A stretch of DNA of 21,463 bases from Carex sylvatica (GCA_964058845.1 CAXKVR010000466.1:1-21463), one strand, 5' to 3'. Shown: positions 9,363-19,276, counted from the stretch's first letter. Notes: generated by a model not told the origin, from the letters alone. Program-made: numbers and translations.

Positions 9363-9476
9363 GTGGGACCCATGCATGGGACGTAGATCAGACTCTCTCT
9401 GTATTCCATTGGAGATTTTCCTGGGCCAACCCTGCCACTGCCATGAGAAAAATAAATAAATTTTGGGGGGTCCCAC
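9363..9476 (-). promoter_or_regulatory. Paired TCP-type sites upstream of the ERF gene
   Basis: GTGGGACC (9363-9370) and its inverse GGTCCCAC (9469-9476) both fit the class I TCP consensus GTGGGNCC. They lie about 45 and 150 bp upstream of the TATA box. A W-box, TTGACT, follows at 9491-9496. Further W-boxes (as GGTCAA) lie at 9817-9822 and 9854-9859. Binding is not shown by sequence alone. Confidence 0.45.
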
Positions 9477-9496
9477 TGGAACGGTCTTTGTTGACT

Positions 9497-10670
9497 ACCC
9501 TGTACCTGATTGTCTCGACAGTCGACACTGGAAATGAAAGTTTAGTTTAGTATATTTCTTTATTTATTTATTTTCCAACTGTTTAGATGTTGGATTCTAC
9601 TTGTGTGATTGATTTTCTAGATTAAATGTGTAAGCAGTAAAAAATTGAAAAGAAATAGACGACAAGACAATGCAATGCGGCTAAGTAATAGGAGAGAAAG
9701 TCGGCACCAGTGGGAACTGGGAAGAGAAGCAAAGCCAGAATGAATGAGATACAGTGTACGAGGCGAGGCGAGATTCATTTAATTTCAATTTTCAACTATA
9801 AATATAATTATAACGCGGTCAAAATGCTAACCCGCGTTTAAATCTGTTTTCACGGTCAAGCAACCAAGCATCCGAGAAGTTGATCCAATTAAATATCATT
9901 AATGTCATAATGTGACAAAGATTTGTAAGATGGTCATTCAATTTGTCTGATTGAAAACTGTTGGATTAGATTAATTAATCATTGAGCTGGATTCTTTGAA
10001 CTAGCACAATTAATTAATTAATTAGCATACAAATAATACAGAATAATTATTGATCACCGGCATCTCATGATGAGATCGATACTTACAAATTGGACTTAAG
10101 ATCACCTTCAAATATCTTAATCAGAAAGACAGTATTTTAATTAACTATTTGTTTCGAATAATGAAAAGTTAACTTATATTCGTTACAAACTGTATATATA
10201 TCAATTAGACGGTTCAAATATTGTCCACTTCACTCAAAATATACAACAAAATAGAAACAAAATTAGACTTTCAAAATATAGAGATCAAATGTGAACGAAG
10301 ATTCAATTATATAAAAAATTATGATAATAATGATATTAATTTATAATACTTATTATATTTTATTTAAAATTATAAAAAATAAATACAATTTTTTTATAAA
10401 AAAATAGACATTAATTGACCTCATTATTCATTTTGCTGGCTTTCGCTCCTGCAAGAAGATAATAGCGATACAGACTAAAAAATAAAATGTAAGATTATTA
10501 TATAAAATGTTGGATATCATATATTGATGTTGTATAAGAATTGTCTGTAATAATTAGAGGTTTAAATAGTATTTATCGTGTCATTATGTAAATTAAAAAA
10601 TAATGCTATTTAAAACCATGGTACTAATTAATGTATGTGAAAAATAGCCAGTTAGTAGATCCGGAAAATC
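9497..10670. other. AT-rich intergenic spacer upstream of the ERF gene
   Basis: No gene is supported. The sequence is AT-rich, with ATTAATTAATTAATTA near 10010-10025 and many A/T runs. The ERF promoter probably occupies the part nearest 9500. Confidence 0.55.
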
Positions 10671-10847
10671 CATTTAACTCTATTTTCTTAAAAATATTAT
10701 ATTTATAATCAGGACTGTAGTTAGAAATTGCGGTACCAACAATGCATTTAATATCACACTTATTGTATTAGTGTAGTAAGGGTTGTAATACAACTTTAAA
10801 CTGCGATCCTGATAAATATAGAATTAAAAAAAAAATAGAGTTAAATG
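10671..10847. repeat. Fold-back element, imperfect terminal inverted repeats (177 bp)
   Basis: The first 16 bases, CATTTAACTCTATTTT, are repeated in perfect inversion at the other end (…GAGTTAAATG at 10847). Pairing continues imperfectly for about 55-60 bp per arm: TATATTTATAATCAGGACTG against TATATTTATCAGGATCGCAG. The whole segment can fold into one hairpin with a loop near 10759. This is MITE-like, but I found no convincing flanking target duplication, so its class is open. Confidence 0.6.
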
Positions 10848-11033
10848 ATTTATTCATCTTTTTAAAGATGGTATATTAAAAAAAAAACGGTTAGTGAATT
10901 ATAGATTCCGCGTATTTTATTGTTCTTCACAATTTAGAGTGTTGCAGAGTGAAACAATTTTAGTTTGTAAATCACTATAAAATTATATTCAAATTACTTG
11001 AATAAAAAAGAACACTTTCTATTCAAATAATTT

Positions 11034-11177
11034 TTTTTGAATAAAATTGGAGATCAAGCTACTCAATTATTTAATATCCTTATTATTACAATAAATAATT
11101 TCTTCCATCTGAATTTCGAACTCATGACTTCTCACATAGAGATTATGTGTCTTTACCATTAGATCAGATACTAGTTA
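11034..11177 (-). mobile_element. tRNA-derived SINE with 17-bp target duplication
   Basis: On the minus strand the element has an A-box-like TGATCTAATGG (within 11153-11166; 10 of 11 fit TRGYNNARNGG) and a B-box-like GAGTTCGAAATTC (11123-11111), about 30 bases apart as in tRNA genes. It ends in an A-run (plus-strand T8 at 11031-11038). The 17-mer TTCTATTCAAATAATTT flanks it perfectly at 11017-11033 and 11178-11194. Such elements are transcribed by RNA polymerase III and copied by LINE enzymes. The body is 144 bp, within the size range of plant SINEs, and the intact duplication suggests a fairly recent insertion. Confidence 0.85.
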
Positions 11178-11194
11178 TTCTATTCAAATAATTT

Positions 11195-11897
11195 GCTAAT
11201 CTGGTTTATCAAATTTTTCTATTCAAAATATTAAAAAGAATTCTCTGATTCTTTTTCCATGTATATATATATATATGCATTCAAGTTGGATAGAAGAACT
11301 TAGCAAAATTCGTTTTTTTCCGCTTCTAGTGAAAGAGAAGCGATTTCAAATCCTAAGTACCGTTGCCCTTTCCCCCTCCCTTCCTCTCATTCCTTCTAGT
11401 TCTTACCTTCGACACAACAATATAATACCTTTTCTTCTCTCATCACTATCTCCTCAAACAAAAAGAAGAATAAAGAAGAGAAAGAGGGAATAGAGCCAAT
11501 TGCAAGCTGATCGAAGTCGATATGAACACAAACAAAATCATCAAAATTCAGAGCATAGAGTCAAATATCCTATATTGATAATTTAGTCTACCTCTTAACT
11601 CCATTACACATAACCTCATACGGCCACTATTTGTCTCTGCTTCGGTAAAGAATAAAAAACAAATTAAGTTTACACCAAAGGTTTTCGCTTTCAAAGAAAG
11701 TAAAAAGGAAATGACGAGACTTAATTAGGAAGAAATTGCATGTATAAACTGGGTTCAGCACTCCGGATTTTCTGTGGCTAGAGACGCCTGCAGAAGGCAT
11801 GTAAAAAGTGATTCAAATAATATCCGATTAAATATAGTCAATGGACCCTCGTAACATCCAAATTCAACGAAGTCATGACTAAGATTCGGATGCGCCC
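11195..11897. other. Intergenic spacer between the SINE and the CACTA element
   Basis: A 72-codon plus-strand frame (11275-11493) has a pyrimidine-rich, low-complexity Ser/Leu/Pro content and no domain, so I do not call it a gene. ATATATATATATAT lies at about 11263-11276. Nothing else is recognisable. Confidence 0.55.
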
Positions 11898-11900
11898 TCA

Positions 11901-12042
11901 CACTGCACCAGAACGGTTTTATTGCGATCGATATTAGTGACCGATGATGTCGATTACAAATAGTTGATTTTTTCAAAAAATCAAAACAAAAATTATCGGC
12001 GACCATGACTTTCAACGACTGGTGTCTTTGCCGATCGCTGAA
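11901..12042 (+). repeat. CACTA left terminus and subterminal motif array
   Basis: After the CACTGCA end come GCGATCG, GTGACCGATG, GGCGACCA, CGACTGGT and CCGATCGCTG, diverged copies of the right-end GCGACCGG motif on either strand. Such arrays bind the element's own transposition proteins in known En/Spm systems. A 19-base T run (12043-12061) follows. Confidence 0.75.
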
Positions 12043-12061
12043 TTTTTTTTTTTTTTTTTTT

Positions 12062-12375
12062 GCACCGAATTAATTTTTTTGCGATATTTTTTGCATATTT
12101 TTTGCCTCAAAACCCACATTCGCGCCCCAGAGATCCAAAATCCACATTCTCTGCCCTTTTTCCTTGTAGCGTCAAAACCCTAGCGCCACCGTCGAAACTC
12201 CCTATCGTGCCACCCTAGTCCTTCCCTTCCTCTCGCCAGCAGCCCTTCCCTTCCTCTCGTTGATTCCCTGTCCCCTTCCTTTCCTCCTTGCACCAGTCAG
12301 CAACCAGTTGTACCTAATTTATAAAATTTGTAGCTAAAATATGAGAGAGATATGGTGGAGAAGTATGGAGAGGAT
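12062..12375 (+). other. CACTA interior, left part (untranslated-leader-like)
   Basis: The segment is C/T-rich with a telo-box AAACCCTA (12175-12182) and a 24-bp-spaced duplication of CCTTCCCTTCCTCTCG (12219-12235 and 12243-12259). This resembles a plant 5' untranslated leader or promoter. The last 42 bases can be read as an open frame that continues beyond the hAT at 17497. Confidence 0.45.
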
Positions 12376-12560
12376 TAGGGGTGCTAATGAGAGGTAACTC
12401 GCTCAAAACTCAGTCCGATCCATTCATTCTTTCATTAAAGTCCGACTCTGCTCGACAAAATTTTAAAGAGTAAAATCCAACTCGGCTTGGTCCATTAGAC
12501 TCTTTAGGATCGGCCTGAACTCGGCTCGGCCAAAACTCAAAACTCGGCTCAAACTCAAAT
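12376..12560. repeat. hAT left end and subterminal ACTCGG-rich zone
   Basis: After TAGGGGTGCTAATGAG come ACTCGCTCAAAACTCAG, CCAACTCGGCTTGG, GAACTCGGCTCGGCC and AAACTCGGCTCAAACTC. The repeated ACTCGGCTC word recurs in inverted form at the other hAT end (17330-17460), as expected for transposase-binding arrays. Confidence 0.65.
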
Positions 12561-13116
12561 AATTGAGTTTTAAATGAAACAAAGGTATATTTAAAGAAAA
12601 ATAATTTCTATAATATTACAAATCAAAGTTTTCAGAGATGCGAGAAATCCAAAAACAACAAATAAATTCAAATTATAACAATAAACTAAACAACCCATAA
12701 ATTCAAAAACAACAAATAACCATAATTCAAAAACAATAAACAATCCATGAATTAGAGACACAAAACTCTTCACATTACAATTCAAAACGCTTCACATTAC
12801 AAAAGCATAAAAAACTAAAGCTGCTGGAACCTTCATCTTTTTCAATTGCCAGGTGATTTTCTTTTTTCCAAACCAAGCACTCCACAAAATATCATAACAC
12901 TCGCTGGTCCTGTGACATTTTATAAAAGAGCAGATGATTACTTAAATTAATTATTTCTAACAAAAAAGAATAAATGTGACTCATAGATTAGGGTGTTTAA
13001 TCATAACATAAATCCGAAGTTGATCAATCTAAAAAAGGTTATGCTGAGATGTGAATTTCAAATAAGATTTAAATTTTAAAGAAAATTATAAATAAAGTAT
13101 TTACCTCTAACACTAA
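12561..13116. other. hAT interior, 3' of the transposase gene
   Basis: This is AT-rich, non-coding DNA with repeated AAAAACAACAAATAA-type words (about 12650-12760). It is probably the 3' untranslated and spacer part of the element. A 64-codon minus-strand frame (12591-12785) is low-complexity. Confidence 0.5.
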
Positions 13117-15018
13117 TCAAGAATGTGGCATGAATGGACGGAATTGGCCCAAGTTGAAGCTCTCATCAATAGAAGCAAACCAATCATTTGAACAAAGGAG
13201 TGCCTCGACTGTCTCCGGTGTCATGGAACTCCGCATGTGATCTGTCAAGCGACCCGCTGCACTAAAAGCAAACTCAGATGCAATGGTTGACACTTGAACC
13301 GCCAAGAAATCCCTTGCCATTTTTGTCAAAGTCGGATACAATTCTGAATTTCTTCTCCACCGTTGCAAAATATCAAATTCTTCATCGAACTCTACCACCA
13401 TGGCATCTTATAGATAGTTATCCAACTCGGATCTCTTCTGTCGTGATTGACGGCTTTGAGAACGAAACTCTTGAAAACTGATCTCAAGTTTCTTTTGTTT
13501 CTCGTTTTGACGTTCCACTTGCGGTGACATACTAGTTGTCGCTTGGTCAATTTTGCTCTCATATTCCTGGTACCATTTTTTAAGCGACTTCTCCACACAC
13601 TCAACTTTTTCTTTGTATGCATCAGTGCCTTCTCCATATGCAATACCAAAACAGAATTTCACCCATTCAAACTTTTTTCGAGGATAAAAAACAGAAGCTA
13701 ATGTTAGTATTCCGTTCGGCTCTTCCCAATATTTTTTGAATTTCTTTTGCATTTCCTTTGATAAGCTTTGCAAAATGAGATTGTTATGTTCTTCCAACAA
13801 AGTGCTATGAATAGTCCACACCTCCTTCAAAAACTCATGTGAAGAAGGTCGTCTAAAGGTTGAAAATTCCTTTGTTGCATCCCAAAAAACCCGCAAAAAC
13901 TTTTCCATCTCTACCGCCACATTCCAATCCTCTGAACTAGGAACAATCATCGCACTACCATCTTCATATCTTAGCAAGGCATCCTTGTACTTCAAAGCTT
14001 CAACGACCATATCATAGGTCGAATTCCATCGAGTGATGCAGTCTAAAGTCAACCCTCTTTTAGATTGGTAACTGTATCGCATTTAGGATTTGGTTGAAGA
14101 TTTATAGTCGTGGGCCACTCGAAGTTATGTACCGCATCAACTCTCTAATTTTTGTCAAAGCCTGCCGAATGACCACCATACCATCCTGCACCATAATGTT
14201 CAAGATGTGAGCCCCACATCTCATGTGCATGTTTTCACCCTAAAAAACAGGCTTGTCCCAAAACGTGTATTCCAGAAACACCATGGTTGCTGAACAGTTA
14301 TCAAGAGTGATCGTGAACACCTTCTCATCCAACTTCCACTCAAATATAGCTTTCTTCATCGATTCTGCAATCGTATGTCCCGAATGTGGATAAGGTGTTT
14401 GATCGAAAGATATAATCTTTTTATGAAGATTGAATTCCTTATCGATATAATGTGCCGTTAGGACTAAATATCCCAAACTGACACTTGAAGTCCAAATATC
14501 AGAAGTAAAAGACACGTGGGAGTCCAATTCTTCAAACTTGTTCAACGAAACCCTCTTTCCTGCCTTAAATACCTCTACAACATCATTCCTCAAATTCTGA
14601 CGCCCAACAGCTCTGTACTCGGGTCTTAGTGATCTCATAGTCAGTTTCCAAAACTGACTTTCAATGACCAAAAATGGTATCCAGTATCTATGAAGAACAT
14701 CGTCATGAGATCACAGGTCAAATCGGGATCATATTTAAAACTAGAGAAGTCACCTCCTTTACCCGACGAGAACATCTCTCTTGCTTTCTCGTTGATTTGT
14801 GTGCATGCATTAGTGATATGCCGATTTAGGTGAGAAGTCTCCAAAGTAGGACCGTGAGATAACACTTTAGAGCAATGCATGCACACAACCGAGCCGTCTC
14901 CTTTTTGCTCGAAATGGTCCCATGCATTGGATCTTTTTTTTCGGTTTTGCCTTACTCTGATCGTTCCACTTTGAGAATCTTCGACAACAAGGTTTGCTTG
15001 CGAATGAGATTGAGACAT
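13117..15018 (-). pseudogene. hAT transposase, BED-finger and dimerisation domains, decayed
   Basis: The gene starts at ATG 15018. A BED finger follows NAWDHFEQ (residues 31-38), with C46, C49, H63 and H67 (VVCMHC…SHLNRH). TSDIWT (near 14505) and TLDNCSA (near 14310) supply the two catalytic Asp positions, LDCITRWNSTYDMV (near 14040) is a core motif, and the C-terminal dimerisation region (about 13390-13170) includes LYPTLTKMARDFLAVQVSTI then ASEFAFSAAGR with the third acid. Lesions: a one-base frameshift near 14670-14677; in-frame TAG at 14240-14242; a second frameshift between about 14130 and 14085 with stops there; in-frame TAA at 13408-13410. Undamaged it would be about 630 residues, close to RICESLEEPER-type proteins. 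It should not be functional. Confidence 0.9.
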
Positions 15019-15462
15019 TACGGGAGATTGCTACTTAAAAAAAAGACCAGTATTAGATATTCTGATATAAATTAAAAAATATATCTAATTTTTTAACCCT
15101 CACCACTTCATAGTTCATACAAAAAGACTAATATTATTCTAGTAAATCTGGAATACGAAATCAAAATAATAATGAAAACCTGATCTTGGTTAAATTGAAC
15201 ACCAAGCTCATGAACTCAAATATAAACTTGGAGGCAGTAAACACAAATTCTCACAAGTTTTTTCAAGTTCATACAAACAAGTTCTACAAGCTCATACAAA
15301 CAAAATTTAAGTCCAATGACATGGTTAAACATAACTGACTCAAGTTAATGTTATAGAAGCATCACAAGTACAAATGTGACTTATGCACAAGTAAATCAAC
15401 AAAAACAATTCAAATTTGGGCTTCACAAGAATCTAAGGTTAAAACACTAGAAATACTACAAG

Positions 15463-15463
<1 letters not shown>

Positions 15464-15524
<61 letters not shown>
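15464..15524. repeat. (AT)n microsatellite, about 30 units
   Basis: An uninterrupted run of about 61 bases of alternating A and T lies in the 5' part of the hAT. Confidence 0.95.
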
Positions 15525-15526
<2 letters not shown>

Positions 15527-15687
15527 AGAATAGTTATGGAAGGGCTGTCAAAGCTCTTCTGAAATGGTGATTCATCTCTGTAGAAGCTCTACCAGTGGCA
15601 GATCAGTCGCCTACAAGCATACAACAAACTAATCAATACAGATAAATCGACACATTTTATTATATCACATAAAGCCAAACTAATACA

Positions 15688-15733
15688 TTCAAAGATCTTT
15701 CGTTTTGATATCCAAAGATCTTTCGTTTTGACA
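15688..15733. repeat. 23-bp tandem duplication
   Basis: TTCAAAGATCTTTCGTTTTG and TCCAAAGATCTTTCGTTTTG head two adjacent 23-bp units that differ at only two positions. Confidence 0.85.
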
Positions 15734-17496
15734 CATTTTATTGCACAGAATGATTCTAATTGCAAATTCTGAGAATAGATTCTAATATCTTACTTCAGAA
15801 AGCTGGAGATTGGAAACAACATCATTTATATACAGACATACTCACAAAAACATATACTGTTAACAGTAGTATAACAACATCATTTATATAATGGATGGCG
15901 AATTTTTCAATTTCTGAATTAATTAATAGAAAAGAACTATCTTTCAAGAAATGAGAAAGGAACATGTTTGATATCTTGCAAGCAACCGAATGAATGTGCA
16001 TAATTGAAAACCCAAGCAGAAACCTCTAAACCCAATGAATGTGCCTACTTTACCATACTGGTACTTGACTTGAGATAGTCATTATTAACTGGTCAGATGT
16101 AATCTTTGGGTACCAAAAAAAATAGTGTAACAGCTAGAAATGAAAGTAGAAGTTTTCGGAAGCAACTTGTGTACCTTTGAATAATTTCAAAGACTTGTGT
16201 ATATGGTGTGTCGGCTGATGCATTGCTGTTGGGAAATGGAGGGATGTAAGATTGCTGATATTAAAAACAAGAAACAAAGAAAGAAAGATGAGTTGTGTAT
16301 ATGGTTTTGAATATTTAGAAACAATCTAAGTGAAAAATATTATGAAATAAAATCTATTTGCATTAGTTGAATTACCATATTATATTATACAGTTTGATTA
16401 GGTCAAATACCAGTATGAGTTTCAAATCAAGATTTGCAATTAAGGACTAATTTATCTTAAATTGTGCAGAAATGAAACTTAACTGCACAACTCAAGAGTT
16501 AATCATGCTTAACTATGATTAATTGTGTAACCAGTTGTACCGACATTTTTTTGTGTGTGTATCAGCCTAAAATAATTCGTGATTTGGAAATTTCTAATAG
16601 TGTGATCTTTTGAATAAGTTCGTGTTAATCACATTTCTTACAAAAATAACCTCTCCATTTTCATTAATTGAATATTGTTAGGGGGTCACAATCTAGATCG
16701 ATAACAGAATTGAAACAAATTCAAGACCAATTAAGTGCCAGTTTATAAATCAAATTCAGCAGCAAATGACCCCTTTGACAGAGTTTTTTGTTTTTGTTTT
16801 TTTTTTATCATTTTGAACCCAACTAGTGTAACAACTAATGGTCAAATTAAAAAAAAAAGGCTTTAAATCTCTTAAATGCCAATTGTGTACCTTTGAATAA
16901 TTTCTTTACAATGTGAAAGATGGCAGCAACTTCAATTGGGTTCCTCAAGCTCCTCTCATACTAATCAACTATGTACATACAGTTAATTTTCAGTTTTAAT
17001 AAATAAACTTAATAGAACTAGGCTAATAAGGCCGGAAGAAAACCCATAATCACTGTGTCTTTGTTGTTGATGGATATTTTTCTAATTGCATGGCGATAGG
17101 GAGAAAGCAATGGAATACCTCTTGAGATGAACGGGAGATACGAGCCGCGTCGGTGAGCCGAGCCACGTCTGGCTACTCAAGAGCGGCGGTGCAGTGAGAT
17201 CTGGGGAGGAGACAGAGTGCAACTTTGGAAAGAAGAGCGACGACGCAGGGAGCCACGCCTGGCGACTCAAGAGCATCTTGGGAAAGAAGAGGAATGAGAC
17301 GATGCGCGATTCAACTCAATGGGCAGCTCATATCGACTTGGGATCGGTTCGGCTCGGTTAGATTAGGATGATTTATTTCGAGTTCCGACCGAGTTCAAGC
17401 TTAACTCAAATTGAGCTGAGCTCAATTTGACTCATTAAAGAACTCAACTCAAAGTCCATGGACCGGCCAGACTCGTTTAGCAAGCCTTGAGAGGAT

Positions 17497-17840
17497 AGAG
17501 AAACATGGACCAAATACGACGGTGACCTCTGGTACTCTACGGGCATTGATGATCAGAATGTCTACGACGATAACTATGGTCTCGGTTAGAAATGGAACCA
17601 GGAGGCATTCATTTGATAAGTTTAGGGGGCGCCACATGAAATAAGTATTCATTAGAAATAAATATTTATTAGAAACTGCAATGTAATTGACTAATTTATG
17701 GGGGATGCCTGGCCCCTACTTGCACACCCTAGTTCCTCCCTTGGTCTCGGTGCTCTAGGTAAAATAAATATTTTTTGAAATTTGAAATTTATTTATAGTT
17801 TTGTCAGATAATACTAATTGTCTTACTTTTAATGTTTTAG
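17497..17840 (+). other. CACTA interior, right of the hAT insertion
   Basis: The first part, joined to 12334-12375, gives an open frame that ends at TAG 17587-17589 and contains WTKYDGDLWYSTGIDD. A second frame also stays open, from ATG 12341 across the junction to a TAA near 17641. The remainder (17640-17840) is AT-rich and ends in a plausible splice acceptor, TTTTAG, at 17840. Confidence 0.4.
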
Positions 17841-18016
17841 GCAAGACGAGATGCATGTTTCGCTCCAGTGATTCTACCAGTGCTTAATCATATTCTTCTA
17901 TGCCGCTAGCTCTACATCTCAAAGAAAAAGATATCGACATGATATCTTCTCGGGTACTTGATAGGATGGAGGCTCAGTTGGAGGCTTGGTGGGAGGCTCG
18001 GTTCAAAGCTTCTCCG
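17841..18016 (+). pseudogene. Possible exon remnant of a CACTA-encoded protein
   Basis: After the acceptor-like TTTTAG the plus strand reads a Ser-rich stretch, a TAA stop (17885-17887), then an open frame with DRMEAQLEAWWEARFKASP, ending at a donor-like CCG|GTATGA (18016/18017). The charged, heptad-like segment with a GGAGGCT(C/T) codon repeat recalls coiled-coil parts of plant En/Spm accessory proteins, but I cannot name a domain. The stop makes it a relic. Confidence 0.35.
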
Positions 18017-18141
18017 GTATGAAATTCAATATTATCTTCTCCAGTGGGAGGCAGGGGTTGGATGTTGGCAGCGATGGTACTGCTTAGTTTAGTTATTTAT
18101 ATCTTGTTCAGATGTTTGTGTTGACATTTCTGGTTTAGATA

Positions 18142-18225
18142 GTACTTGACATTTAGATTATCTGTTTATGGTACTTGATATTTATATTATCTGTTTATGT
18201 TATGTGACATTTAGATCAATACATT
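18142..18225. repeat. 29-bp tandem repeat, about three copies
   Basis: Units begin GTACTTGACATTTAGATTAT (18142), GTACTTGATATTTATATTAT (18171) and a diverged TTATGTGACATTTAGAT (18200). More distant TTGACATTT and CGATATNTT words continue to about 18420 in the T-rich CACTA interior. Confidence 0.75.
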
Positions 18226-18480
18226 ACTTGACATTTCAGTGTTTATTTTTGATCGATATATTATCGATTTTCTGATATTTTTGTTTATATCTGTTTTTTA
18301 TGTATCAATGTCTTGTATTATGTGTATGTATCGATATTTTGTATTTATGTATTGTATATATTGATGTTTATGTTTAAATTTGTTTGTATGTTGTATATTG
18401 TATGTTGGTACATGTCGTATCAATTATTAAATGATTCAAATTTAAATAATAAAAAATTCTAAAAACTTGACAGAAGACTT

Positions 18481-18736
18481 TTTGTGACCGGTTTTAACTA
18501 TCAGCGACCGTTTTGTTGGTCGCAGATACCTTTTTCTGTTGTCAGCAAAAAAAAAATAGCGACAAAAAAAATTGGTCACAGAAATATTATCAGCGACCGG
18601 CTGACGTCATTTAGCGACCGGTGACATCATCAGAAGAGTATCTGCGACAATTCTTACTGCGACCGAGTCATCAGTGACCGGAATCAACTTTCTGCAACCA
18701 GTTTTCCAATCGGAAAAAGCTAGTTTTGCTGTAGTG
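18481..18736 (+). repeat. CACTA right subterminal array and terminus
   Basis: At least ten copies of GCGACCGG or close variants (GTGACCGG at 18484, GCGACCG at 18504, GGTCGCA, GCGACA, GGTCACA and others), on both strands, lead to GCTGTAGTG at 18736. The density is far above background, and the array mirrors the left end. Neighbouring motifs could pair as hairpins. Confidence 0.85.
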
Positions 18737-18739
18737 TCA

Positions 18740-19276
18740 TATATATTATCGATTTTGGATTAGATTTAGATTCTGATACTAAGTAAATAAATTGATGTGT
18801 GCAGGAGTAATCAATGTAATATTTTATTACTGAAAAGCATTAATTTATTTTCTAACAGTATCCTCTAAATTCAGAATTCATATTCCCTACATTAACTCAA
18901 AAGAGAAAGATTCTTTTTTGAATTAATGAATTTTAATTATTTATTCTGTTTTAAGATTTATACAGACTAAATTTGGATTAATATTAAAGATCTTATGTAT
19001 TATAGAAAATGACTGAGTTTAAAAAATACCTTTGAGGCTTTGAGTTAATGCAGACGATAAGCATTCCTAAATTCGTTCGACCTTTTCATCTGCCTTTTCG
19101 CAGCATATATATATATTAGATATTATTAATATATATGTCTTTTATCATCCTTTCTTTCCCTTTTAGGAAATTTTTATAATTCCGTAACGTTAAAAAAATT
19201 TCAATTATAGTATGGATTATAAATTTTAACACCAAAATATTGAAGTGTAAAAATCCAACTATCGATCTATGCATGT
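18740..19276. other. AT-rich spacer right of the CACTA
   Basis: No gene or repeat boundary can be supported. The stretch is AT-rich with short TATATA runs near 19105-19130. Confidence 0.5.

Larger units (their letters stand above)
15019..17329. other. hAT interior, 5' of the transposase gene
   Basis: About 2.3 kb of non-coding DNA should hold the transposase promoter and any 5' intron. It includes a (TA)n tract (15464-15524), a 23-bp tandem duplication (15688-15733) and a GC-rich patch (17100-17310) in which a 24-bp unit, AGCCACG(T/C)CTGG, recurs 90 bp apart (17161 and 17251). A 64-codon minus frame in that patch (17082-17276) has no domain and could at most be leader exon sequence. Confidence 0.5.
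12376..17488 (-). mobile_element. hAT DNA transposon (RICESLEEPER-like), inserted in the CACTA
   Basis: A perfect 8-bp duplication, GAGAGGAT, flanks it at 12368-12375 and 17489-17496. The ends TAGGGGTGCTAA (12376) and, reversed, AAGGCTTGCTAA (17488) agree at 9 of 12 positions. Both subterminal zones (about 12390-12560 and 17330-17460) are rich in ACTCGG/CTCGGCTCGG and CTCAA words, likely transposase contact sites. The 5113-bp body carries a broken transposase gene on the minus strand. Eight-base duplications and a BED-finger transposase are hallmarks of hAT. Confidence 0.9.
11901..18736 (+). mobile_element. CACTA (En/Spm) DNA transposon carrying a nested hAT
   Basis: The left end is CACTGCACCAGAAC (11901). 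The right end, reversed, is CACTACAGCAAAAC (18736), 11 of 14 identical. The 3-bp duplication TCA lies on both sides (11898-11900 and 18737-18739), as expected for CACTA elements. Subterminal regions carry many GCGACCGG-like motifs in both orientations. After removing the hAT and one duplication copy the CACTA is about 1.7 kb. It has no recognisable TNP2-type transposase, so it is non-autonomous or a deletion product. A possible exon remnant (17841-18016) gives the plus orientation. Confidence 0.85.

Noticed and set aside
9185..9409. N-terminal extension of the ERF protein from an upstream in-frame Met
   Set aside because: The extension is hydrophobic and low-complexity, has no counterpart in the family, and spans the TATA box at 9315-9322; the conserved start [10 protein letters not shown] is at 9184.
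11275..11493. 72-codon plus-strand frame
   Set aside because: Ser/Leu/Pro/Lys-rich low complexity, no recognisable motif, in intergenic DNA between transposons.
13278..13481. Plus-strand frame and the overlapping 13392-13649 minus frame within the transposase
   Set aside because: Both are alternative frames of the hAT transposase pseudogene, whose motifs are all in other frames.
17082..17276. 64-residue minus-strand protein in the hAT 5' region
   Set aside because: The frame is driven by a GC-rich patch with a 90-bp-spaced duplication; it has no domain and is out of context with the transposase frame.
17621..17732. Small hAT-like MITE with TAGGG(G/T)G ends inside the CACTA
   Set aside because: The ends match only weakly and the 8-bp flanks (gataagtt and gttcctcc) do not agree.
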